A DNA stretch of 64,000 bases from Pontiella sulfatireligans (GTDB lineage: Bacteria; Verrucomicrobiota; Kiritimatiellia; Kiritimatiellales; Pontiellaceae): positions 1,984,001 to 2,048,000 of the forward strand of contig NZ_CAAHFH010000001.1 in the NCBI RefSeq assembly GCF_900890705.1, given 5' to 3'. Positions within the stretch are counted from its first letter, which is position 1; each line of letters begins with the position of its first letter. The notes beneath the pieces are model-generated. The model was not told where the DNA came from and did not search any database. It was given only the letters and a program-made list of their open reading frames with translations. The translations under genes and the position numbers were made by a program. Below are positions 54,885 through 62,315 of the stretch, one piece after another.

Positions 54885-57878
54885 TTACTGGATATTAATG
54901 CGCAGGCGGATGAACTGGTTCGTTTCCGTAGCCGGGATCTGATTGGTAACGGCCTCGAAACCGGGTTCGAGCGGGCTCACGCCTACTGGCAGACCGTACA
55001 CAATGTTCCAATCATTGGAAACGAGGTTGGTGCATTCTTCGAGATTGTAGCTCAATCCGCGCTCCGTGGCATCGGTGCGGCGACGGTAGGCATAGTTCAT
55101 GTTTCCAAAGGTTGGAAACAGTGCGTCATTGAAATTGCCGGGATCACCGCCCAACCCATATTCAGCAAGGTTTGAAAGCTGGTCGCCATCGGGATCGGAA
55201 TAATATCCCGGCGCATTGGAAATGCTGAAATTGTCCGCCCACTGGACATAGTGATAGGCGGGCGACGGCTGGATGTATGACACCGTAAGGATCGGGGCGT
55301 TGGTCGTTTCGCTCGTGTTGATGCTTCGCTGTGTATCCAGAGGGTTTCGGATCAGGCCGAATGAAACCAACCCGTTGGAAGCCACGGCGGCGGAGACCTC
55401 GAACATAGCCCAGCTACCCGAATTCACATTGCCTGCATCAAGCAAGGAACCATTGATGGGCGGACGGTTACTCCAGGTAATCGTATCCTGACTCCATGCC
55501 GTTCCGGTCATGGAATAAACGCCCACACCGACATTGTGACTCCCGCCTGAGTTATACAGTTCCAACGACGCGGAATTAATGATGCCGGGTACATTGACAT
55601 TGAATTTAAGATAGCCCTCGCGGTTGTAGCCGTATGCAATTTGTGTGATGAGCTTGATCTGATCGGAATCGCCATAGTTGGTGTCTGGTGTGGTGTCCTG
55701 AACATAGGCGTCGTCCGTCGGTGTGAAAGCAGCGATGCTTCCGGCAATCCCGGCTTCAACCCAGAACTGCCACTCGGCTCCGGCAACCGTACCGGTCGGG
55801 GTAACGGCATCGACGCGCCAATAATAGGTCTGCCCCTCGGCCAGTATTCCCGGATTGAAAATATTGTTGGTCTGGTTTCCAACCATTGAAAGGTTTCCGG
55901 CTTCGGTGCCGAAATAAATATTGTGCGACGTCGCTTGATAGCCTTCGCGCCACATCAGGTCGGCATCGGTTTTTACGCCGTCGGCCATATCGGGCGGCAC
56001 CGGCGCTGAGGCCAAGGCTTGCTTTCGTCCGGGAATCCAGTAGGAGGAGTCTCCCTGCTCATACGCCCCCATATCCGGAGCAGCTCCTAGATAGCCGACG
56101 GTGATGCCTGCAATATTGGTTCCCCCATCAACAATATCGGAGCCCGCGATCAGGCGAAAATCCAGATTGTCGGGATCGCGCAACTGGGTGCGGATATCCA
56201 GCGACGTGACATACCCGTTCCAGTTGTGGTCGTGCGTGCCCGGAATCGTTTCAAAGTTCGAGCGGTGACCCGACAATTTTTCCGCCGCGTTGTTGCGGGT
56301 GATAGTACCCGCATTTGACAAGGCATCATTATCCAAAATAATGATTCCATTTGCTGACGTATCAAAGGCGGTGTTGTTATAGCAATGGTGAAGTTCGCCC
56401 TTAAGCATCAGAGCCGCCGGCACATTCCACCCCACATTGTTGTGCATGGTTCCACTGTTTCCTCCGTAAGAAGCACCGACAGGAGCATCGAATCGGGCTC
56501 CGTATTTGATCGCGTCGTGGAACCAGTTGTAACGAGTGATCGAGCCCGGTTGCGCGCCGATGGTGTATTGAATCGCGGCGCCATCGTTCTGCACCAGACC
56601 ATAGTTGATAAACTCGCAATTTTCGACCAGCGGCGTCTCCCCCACTTCCATGAATTCCGAAGCACCCGCCGTGTTTATCGAATTCCGCGAAAACACGCTG
56701 TTTGGGCCACGCATATAGATGCCCGCCTGAAGGTAGGGCAACTCGGACACCACCCAGTCGATATTATCGAAGGAGCAGTTTTCAACCCGGTTACTATCAC
56801 CGTCCGTAAAAATGGCATAACTCTCGGCAAAGGAGAAGGAGCAGTCTCGCACCGTACAGTTGGAGGCATCAGCCTTGCCTGGCTGAGTGATTGTTGTTGC
56901 CAGAGGCGCAGCAATGCGCCCAAGCATGCGCATGGAACAGCTGGGATACAGCAGGTCGCACCCCTCGATCAGCACATTTTCCGAATTATAAAATTTAAAG
57001 GTGGTTCCGAAGAAATTTAACTTCTTCAAATTAAGGTAGCTGGATCCTGTTACATCCAACGCATAGGTCTGGGTTTTTCCGCGGATATCGCCCGCAGGAA
57101 CTCCTCCACCGGGAACCTGCAGGTAGAGTGTTTGGGTCGCCGTGTCGTAGAACCACTCCTTTTCCACATCGAGCAGATTAAGCTTTCCCTCCAGGAAGTA
57201 GCGATGGTGCACACTCTTGTAGCTGCTGGCAGAGTTGTAGGTAAAGGTATTGGTTCCTGCACTATGACTGTTAACCACCCGGGTCCAGGTTTTCCAGCTG
57301 CCCACATTCAGAACAGCCATCGCTCCGGTCATATCCAGGCCCGTTGCAGCGAGATCGGCATTAGCATGTGGAGCATCTACTAAAACACCATTGGTAGAAG
57401 CGCCTTCATTGCCCTGCGCCCATCTATTTTCCCAGTCCCAGATCGACCCATCGTCAAAATTGCCGTTAGGCCAACGGGCGGGAATCATCAGCTCGCCATC
57501 GATGTAGAGCTGCCAGATGTCGGTCGTCAGCGTCGTTTTGTAGATATTTCCACTATGCAGCGTCCAACCGGTAGAGCCCAGATCCGCGAGCGACTGCGAA
57601 CCATCAAGCGTGACCACCTCGTTGCTGTAGGCCGTAAAGGTGACGGGAGACCCCGATATTCCGTCCAAGTTGTCGATCACCACCGCTTCATGGTAGGTGC
57701 CACCACGAATGTAGCAGGCCTCCCCCGCCCCCATAACATCCGCCGCCTTTTGAATGGTTGCGAATGGAGCAGCAAGGTTTCCGCTGGCAAGATCGCTACC
57801 GTTGGTTGCGACGAAATAGTCCGCGGCAAAAGCCGAACTGCTCAGACATAAAAACAGAATACTGAGCGTCTTTCGCAT
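54885..57878 (-). CDS. Secreted modular beta-helix protein with Fn3-like, CBM96-like and C-terminal modules
   Basis: 997 residues from the ATG at 57878, chosen for GAGGAG upstream and the signal peptide MRKTLSILFLCLSSSAFA; a longer form would run through the terminator at 57941-57977. The helix (~20-600) begins ADYFVATNGSDLASGNLAAP and IRGGTYHEAVVIDNLDG. IGAYEQGDSSYWIPGRK is the linker equivalent, then Fn3-like (620-705), CBM96-like (710-865, with DAYVQDTTPDTNYGDSDQ) and the terminal module (875-997, TNQFIRLRINIQ). The last three modules are very close to those of 9009-13095 and 42104-45085, which suggests recent duplication or gene conversion. Confidence 0.85.
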   Translation of the reverse strand: MRKTLSILFLCLSSSAFAADYFVATNGSDLASGNLAAPFATIQKAADVMGAGEACYIRGGTYHEAVVIDNLDGISGSPVTFTAYSNEVVTLDGSQSLADLGSTGWTLHSGNIYKTTLTTDIWQLYIDGELMIPARWPNGNFDDGSIWDWENRWAQGNEGASTNGVLVDAPHANADLAATGLDMTGAMAVLNVGSWKTWTRVVNSHSAGTNTFTYNSASSYKSVHHRYFLEGKLNLLDVEKEWFYDTATQTLYLQVPGGGVPAGDIRGKTQTYALDVTGSSYLNLKKLNFFGTTFKFYNSENVLIEGCDLLYPSCSMRMLGRIAAPLATTITQPGKADASNCTVRDCSFSFAESYAIFTDGDSNRVENCSFDNIDWVVSELPYLQAGIYMRGPNSVFSRNSINTAGASEFMEVGETPLVENCEFINYGLVQNDGAAIQYTIGAQPGSITRYNWFHDAIKYGARFDAPVGASYGGNSGTMHNNVGWNVPAALMLKGELHHCYNNTAFDTSANGIIILDNDALSNAGTITRNNAAEKLSGHRSNFETIPGTHDHNWNGYVTSLDIRTQLRDPDNLDFRLIAGSDIVDGGTNIAGITVGYLGAAPDMGAYEQGDSSYWIPGRKQALASAPVPPDMADGVKTDADLMWREGYQATSHNIYFGTEAGNLSMVGNQTNNIFNPGILAEGQTYYWRVDAVTPTGTVAGAEWQFWVEAGIAGSIAAFTPTDDAYVQDTTPDTNYGDSDQIKLITQIAYGYNREGYLKFNVNVPGIINSASLELYNSGGSHNVGVGVYSMTGTAWSQDTITWSNRPPINGSLLDAGNVNSGSWAMFEVSAAVASNGLVSFGLIRNPLDTQRSINTSETTNAPILTVSYIQPSPAYHYVQWADNFSISNAPGYYSDPDGDQLSNLAEYGLGGDPGNFNDALFPTFGNMNYAYRRRTDATERGLSYNLEECTNLVSNDWNIVYGLPVGVSPLEPGFEAVTNQIPATETNQFIRLRINIQ

Positions 57879-57940
57879 GGTTTCTCCTCTATAACCCAAC
57901 CATTTAATCCTAAAACTGATACGAAGAATGATGAATAGAC

Positions 57941-57977
57941 AAAAACTCCGCAAGGTATTCCCCCCGGCGGAGTTTTC
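57941..57977 (-). terminator. Rho-independent terminator after the PEP-CTERM gene
   Basis: AAAACTCCGC (57942-57951) and GCGGAGTTTT (57967-57976) pair perfectly around a 15-nt loop; on the minus strand a T-run follows. It lies 22 bp past the stop at 57999 and 63 bp before the next start. Confidence 0.85.
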
Positions 57978-57981
57978 ATCG

Positions 57982-57998
57982 TTTCCAGTGTTTGGAAA
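57982..57998. repeat. TTTCC-N7-GGAAA palindrome, intergenic copy
   Basis: TTTCCAGTGTTTGGAAA, directly abutting the stop codon of the PEP-CTERM gene and just before its terminator. It is one of at least 17 copies in the window; the full list is in the findings. Confidence 0.8.
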
Positions 57999-58826
57999 CT
58001 ATATCATGAAACGACGGCGGATAAACAGAACCCCGGCCCCAAATGCGGTAACCAGACCCAGCGTAGCCGGTTCCGGAATAACATCCACATAACTGGTGCC
58101 CATGCGGATCTCATCCACTCCGTATCTACGCTTTGAAGCAATGGACAACGTATCCAGCAATGATTCGTCAACCGCAGCGGTTGCCGTTGAGAAAGCAGTG
58201 CCTAAAGCAAAGTCCGTCCCCACATTGTAGAGCTTGAAGGTATCCTTCTCTCCATCCGTATCAAACGTGATCTGACCGACGAGAAAATGCTGACCGGCAA
58301 GAGAGACTTTATCGCCCTCGTTATCCCCAGCATTTGTACCCCAAACTTTCGCACTTATATTACATGTGCCCCCGTTATCAACTTCAATGGCAAAACCTCC
58401 ACTGGCCGCATTGGTAAAGGTGCCAATTCCATTCCCATATCCCTCGAAGGCTCCTGTAGCGATACCGATTGATCCATTCATATCGGACACATCCAACAGC
58501 AAGCTGAACCAAAGCTCACTGGCACCAGACAAATCAGCGCTAACGCTGCGACTGACCGTTGCATCGCTCGTTTCCGTCCGGTTAAGCTTATTGCCGCTCG
58601 TAGGGAGAGTGCCCCAGCTTTGGCTGTCTGCCCCAACGGTGAATGAAGCAGAACCGTCGTCAGTCTGCCAAGCACCACCGAATCCAGTACCTGTATTTGC
58701 GGTACCGACGGAATCAATTGTGCCGGATCCCGTATCATAGTCCATTCCCTCATACACGAGGAGCGCGGCATGGGCAGACAAGCCGCCAACCGCTATCATG
58801 CTTATAATTAACAGGCTTTTTTTCAT
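57999..58826 (-). CDS. PEP-CTERM sorting-domain protein
   Basis: 275 residues. Signal peptide 1-20 (ending LSAHA). The body is beta-rich and Gly/Ser/Thr-rich with no enzyme motif, resembling concanavalin-like PEP-CTERM surface proteins (LWFSLLLDVSDMNGSIGIA). The C-terminus is VIPEPATLGLVTAFGAG, a hydrophobic segment, then FIRRRFMI, a PEP-CTERM signal read by an exosortase. AAAGGG lies 7 nt before the ATG. The upstream gene at 58910 ends in its own hairpin, so this gene may be expressed separately. Confidence 0.85.
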   Translation of the reverse strand: MKKSLLIISMIAVGGLSAHAALLVYEGMDYDTGSGTIDSVGTANTGTGFGGAWQTDDGSASFTVGADSQSWGTLPTSGNKLNRTETSDATVSRSVSADLSGASELWFSLLLDVSDMNGSIGIATGAFEGYGNGIGTFTNAASGGFAIEVDNGGTCNISAKVWGTNAGDNEGDKVSLAGQHFLVGQITFDTDGEKDTFKLYNVGTDFALGTAFSTATAAVDESLLDTLSIASKRRYGVDEIRMGTSYVDVIPEPATLGLVTAFGAGVLFIRRRFMI

Positions 58827-58851
58827 TATTTTCCCTTTCTTGTTTCAGCTT

Positions 58852-58880
58852 AAAGCAACCCGGAATTCCCGGGTTGCTTT
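58852..58880 (-). terminator. Terminator after the gene at 58910
   Basis: AAAGCAACCCGG and CCGGGTTGCTTT form a perfect 12-bp stem with a 5-nt loop. The T-tract on the minus strand is short. It is placed between the stop at 58910 and the start at 58826. Confidence 0.75.
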
Positions 58881-58909
58881 ACGGAATCGCATTACTTAAG
58901 GCAGGTTGA

Positions 58910-61216
58910 TTATTCCTCAAGTTTAATGCGGAAGAACGCCTGCTCTGCCGAGATGCTGTTGGTAAGACAGATATCGCCAACGCCGGTAACGGTATCGCCA
59001 ACATTTGTCCAGTTTGCAGTGACGAGATCACCACAGCTCTGCAGAGCATAGGTTCCGTATTCTTCACCGATGAAGCAGGTAATCAGATCGCTTCCGTCAA
59101 TCGCCATTGTGATATCGTTGACCGAATCCGGCCCTTCAACTACAGGGGGTACGGTCCAGGCGGAAACGTTTCCGACTTTACCGCCGGCAATCGCAGCAGC
59201 CGGCGTTTCGAAGCGGATGCCCCAGAAATCCCAGTCACCCACATCATTGACGGCTTCTGCCAACCCACTCACGTCGTATTCGATCACGACATTAGTGGTG
59301 ACGCCCGCCACGCCGACGATTGTGTCGATCGCATATTTTTTATTCGGAGCCGGACTAAGATAGACCTTTAAGTTGTCCGCGAAGTCGATCAACCCCGAAT
59401 TTCCTGACAAACTATATGCTTTCTTCTCCGTGTCCAACAGAATCATATCGTCGCCTGCGGCGCTGCCCGTGTCGTCGAACCACGCATAGCAGTTATAACG
59501 CAGCGTGAGATCGTCAGCAGTCACGGCATTTGTGGCCGGAGTCCAGTCAAACTCGACGGTCAAAACACCGCCGGTCATGAAGGTAATCGCGCTTGCCTGC
59601 GCCACCGCGTCGTCGTTCACAAGATTCTTAACAAATCCTTCGCCGCTCGCATCGAGGGTCCACGCAGCATTACGTGTGTACCATCCATTGTCCACGTGCT
59701 GACGTTCCAACCAGCGGACATTACCTGCAAAGGAGGTCATGTCCGGATCGATGATCAGCTCGCTCTGGATGGCTGCCGCATAGGTAACCGTGAACGGGAC
59801 GATTTCTTCCTGCTCAACTCCACCGGCTTCCTGCCAGGTAACCACGAGATCTGCTGTTGCAGTTTCACCATCTGCGAGACCTCCAACGGTGTTGTCATAC
59901 ATAACGTTCAGGTCGCTGCTGTTCGGAGCGGGGCTGACGAGGTCGAGCGGTGTTCCGGTCAGAATCGTGAATCCCGCGTGGGAAGCGTTGCTGATGGACA
60001 GGGCGGAAACGATGACGTTTGTCGCGTCGGTCTGGGCCTCTACATAGGAAGCAACCACGGTGCCGGTAATGGTCGTGGAGGGATCGGACAGCAACAGGTC
60101 AACCAGTGCGGGGTCAAGATCAAAACTAGCTGGCGAATCGGTAAAGTTCGCACGAAGATTAATCTGGTTGGTCTGGCTTGTCGGATTACCAACCTCGTTC
60201 CATACGATGAAGACGGTGCCAGTCGCGAATTCGCTGTGCGTCAGGCCCGCGACGGTGTTGTCGAACTGAATGGAAACAGTTTCGTTGCTCGGAACGGCGT
60301 CGGTGAGCGAGAACGCGGTTGAAGAGGTGAGCGTGAAGGCGTTCGTGTTGGATTCCTCGCCAATCAGAATATCGGAGACCTCGACGTTGGCCAATAACGC
60401 CCCTTCTAGATAGCCGACGACGATATCGCCCGTGGCGATGGTCGAGGGCGCGTCAAGTTCGAGTGTAAGCAGTGCGCCCGGAGAGGAGATCAGCAGCGTG
60501 TCGCCGGTCGGGGTTGCTGTGGCCGTAACGGTTGTATTGGTCAGAACTTCGTCATAATCGACATTGATGCTGAGGCCCGGATCCGCCGACAGCTGTCCCT
60601 GGAACAGCATCTGCCCAATATCGTTCCGTTCGTCGCTCTCAATCAGCCACGTTCCGCTACCAATCGTCATATCAATGTTGGCGCCGCTCCCGGGATTTAT
60701 TGCTCCACACGTAAGCGTGCCGTCATTCAATCCGATGGTATAGGTTCCGGCGGTTGCGGGTAATTGCAACCCACCAGCGATATTAACCGCGCCACCGTTC
60801 AGGTTAAGCGTTCCGCTAGGCGCGCCGTTGTTGCCGAAAATCATGTTGCCCGTCGTGGTGAACGATCCGCTGTTCACCGTCAGAGTTCCATGTCCTGCCG
60901 CAGCAAGGTACCCCATGTAAACGTTGTTGAGTATGGTCAGATCGCCGCCGACAACCTGCAGTTCGGCCGCCCCATTCTGACCGATGCGCAACGGTGCAGA
61001 CGCAGTAGAGTAGTCAGTCCCCGGCTCTACCGTCGCAAAATCGCCCGTGTCCAATATCGGCAGATTGTCCGTGTACATTGTATTATTATTCCAGTTCGTG
61101 GGGTTTACCCAACTCGTGTCCGGAGCGGCATCGCCATCCCAAACCCAGTTTGCTGCCATCGCGCTGCCACTGACAGCGACGCCAATCAATATTGCTAAGC
61201 ATCTATTCACTTTCAT
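58910..61216 (-). CDS. Secreted adhesin-like protein with autotransporter-type strand repeats
   Basis: 768 residues from the ATG at 61216, chosen for AGGAGG upstream and a signal peptide (MKVNRCLAILIGVAVSGSAMA). Residues ~20-190 carry NWVWDGDAAPDTSW, LRIGQNGAAELQVVGGDLTI, GHGTLTVNSGSF and SGTLNLNGGAVNI, the repeat type of autotransporter-associated beta-strand and pectate-lyase-like surface proteins. Two or three Ig-like repeats (~240-490) match those of 13196-16174. A beta-sandwich follows (~500-700). The end (YALQSCGDLVTANWTNVGD to FFRIKLEE) is a distant form of the TNL module. There is no PEP-CTERM tail and no catalytic motif. It is divergent from the sigma gene at 61461. Confidence 0.8.
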   Translation of the reverse strand: MKVNRCLAILIGVAVSGSAMAANWVWDGDAAPDTSWVNPTNWNNNTMYTDNLPILDTGDFATVEPGTDYSTASAPLRIGQNGAAELQVVGGDLTILNNVYMGYLAAAGHGTLTVNSGSFTTTGNMIFGNNGAPSGTLNLNGGAVNIAGGLQLPATAGTYTIGLNDGTLTCGAINPGSGANIDMTIGSGTWLIESDERNDIGQMLFQGQLSADPGLSINVDYDEVLTNTTVTATATPTGDTLLISSPGALLTLELDAPSTIATGDIVVGYLEGALLANVEVSDILIGEESNTNAFTLTSSTAFSLTDAVPSNETVSIQFDNTVAGLTHSEFATGTVFIVWNEVGNPTSQTNQINLRANFTDSPASFDLDPALVDLLLSDPSTTITGTVVASYVEAQTDATNVIVSALSISNASHAGFTILTGTPLDLVSPAPNSSDLNVMYDNTVGGLADGETATADLVVTWQEAGGVEQEEIVPFTVTYAAAIQSELIIDPDMTSFAGNVRWLERQHVDNGWYTRNAAWTLDASGEGFVKNLVNDDAVAQASAITFMTGGVLTVEFDWTPATNAVTADDLTLRYNCYAWFDDTGSAAGDDMILLDTEKKAYSLSGNSGLIDFADNLKVYLSPAPNKKYAIDTIVGVAGVTTNVVIEYDVSGLAEAVNDVGDWDFWGIRFETPAAAIAGGKVGNVSAWTVPPVVEGPDSVNDITMAIDGSDLITCFIGEEYGTYALQSCGDLVTANWTNVGDTVTGVGDICLTNSISAEQAFFRIKLEE

Positions 61217-61299
61217 CCTTATCCTCCTGTATTTCAGTTTATTAACTAAGGTTAACGAAACGGCGCGTTTTCCTAATACACGCCCTATGTAACTCATTT

Positions 61300-61328
61300 A
61301 ACTCCGCCCAAAAATGGGGTTTGATGAA
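61300..61328 (-). promoter_or_regulatory. Conserved 29-bp leader element
   Basis: It begins AACTCCGCC and ends GTTTGATGAA with a variable centre, as at 42075-42103, and has the same length. It lies 84 bp upstream of the start at 61216 in the divergent region 61217-61460. A regulatory role is inferred. Confidence 0.35.
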
Positions 61329-61403
61329 AAAACGAAAAAAATATGTCCAAATCCAAAACAAGGCCTGCAGCCCTTGTTTTCTATAGGTTTCAAGGCCTGT
61401 GAA

Positions 61404-61420
61404 CTTCCAGCCGCTGGAAA
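61404..61420. repeat. TTTCC-N7-GGAAA palindrome, intergenic copy
   Basis: CTTCCAGCCGCTGGAAA, 41 bp upstream of the sigma gene start. Its flank TGAACTTCCAGCC resembles TGAACATCCCAGCC near 750 and TGAACACCCCAGCC near 7145, which may be decayed copies. Confidence 0.75.
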
Positions 61421-61460
61421 AAACTTGATCAAAATAGCGCTTCGACTACGTTCAGTGGAT

Positions 61461-62081
61461 ATGGACGAGAACAAACAGCCGTCGAACACCGACATCTATG
61501 CCACCCGGAAAACACTTATTCAACGTGTCCAGGACCAGCATAACGATGAGGCTTGGGCAGAGCTGTTCAGCATATATTCGCGCTATGTCTACAGCATCCT
61601 CATAAGCATGAATGTTTCCGCCAGCGATGCCGATGAGCTGCATCAGGAAATCATGATCAAGATTTGGAAGCGGTTGCCGGAGCTCGATGTGCAGGAGCTA
61701 CGATTCCGCAACTATCTTAGCACCGTCACGAAAAATACTGTATTAAACTTTATCCGCTCGCGCAAACGCCGGATTGATCGTGAAGAAAAAGCGCTAGGCG
61801 ATTCCACGATCAGCTACCTGGATTCCATCCGCCTGCCGGACATCGAGGAAATCGCCGAAAAAGAGTGGCGCGTCTACCTGACCCACCTTGCGTTGCAGAA
61901 TATCGAACAGCTCTTTTCTCAAAACGCCATCACTGTTTTCAAGCTGAGCCTTCAGGGCCTTACGGCTCAGCAGATCTCGGAACAGGAAAATATGACGTTC
62001 AGCACGGTCAACACGCTGAAATCCAGAGTGAAATCCCGGTTCAAAATCGAATTGCAGCAACTCAAGGAAGAGCTGGAGTGA
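61461..62081 (+). CDS. ECF-type sigma factor
   Basis: 206 residues from the ATG at 61461; the frame is open upstream but those residues are not sigma-like. Region 2 is seen in DEAWAELFSIYSRYVYSILI, ADELHQEIMIKIWKRLPELD and FRNYLSTVTKNTVLNFIRS. Region 4 is seen in ITVFKLSLQGLTAQQISEQE and STVNTLKSRVKSRF. It is most similar to the sigma factor at 8227-8862. It converges with the kinase gene that runs off the window end, probably its partner by analogy with the overlapping pair at 16729-19373. No anti-sigma gene is seen. Confidence 0.88.
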   Translation: MDENKQPSNTDIYATRKTLIQRVQDQHNDEAWAELFSIYSRYVYSILISMNVSASDADELHQEIMIKIWKRLPELDVQELRFRNYLSTVTKNTVLNFIRSRKRRIDREEKALGDSTISYLDSIRLPDIEEIAEKEWRVYLTHLALQNIEQLFSQNAITVFKLSLQGLTAQQISEQENMTFSTVNTLKSRVKSRFKIELQQLKEELE

Positions 62082-62158
62082 GGAAAAATAGCATGTAGTC
62101 CCGCCTTTAGGCGGCCAGTCCTCTAGAGCCGCCTTGTTTGGGACTTCATGACTTATGG

Positions 62159-62249
62159 TGGAGGGCGACGGTTGTCTTGCGTTCCTCAGACTCGCTTTGC
62201 GTCGTCGGAGCCATTCCGTGCACTGGCTCGGACAGAGCCTCGCCCTCCA
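62159..62249. repeat. Structured inverted-repeat element between convergent genes
   Basis: TGGAGGGCGA (62159-62168) and TCGCCCTCCA (62240-62249) are perfect inverted repeats. Inside, GTCGGAGCC (62204-62212) pairs with GGCTCGGAC (62225-62233) with one mismatch. A CCGCCTTTAGGCGG palindrome precedes it at 62101-62114. It looks like a REP-type element or a bidirectional terminator region, in the 234-bp gap between the sigma and kinase genes. Confidence 0.5.
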
Positions 62250-62315
62250 GTCCCGTTCATGAAATCCAGCGCAACTGGCGGGGGGCCCAAAGGCGGAACC
62301 TTTCCAAAGGCGGTA

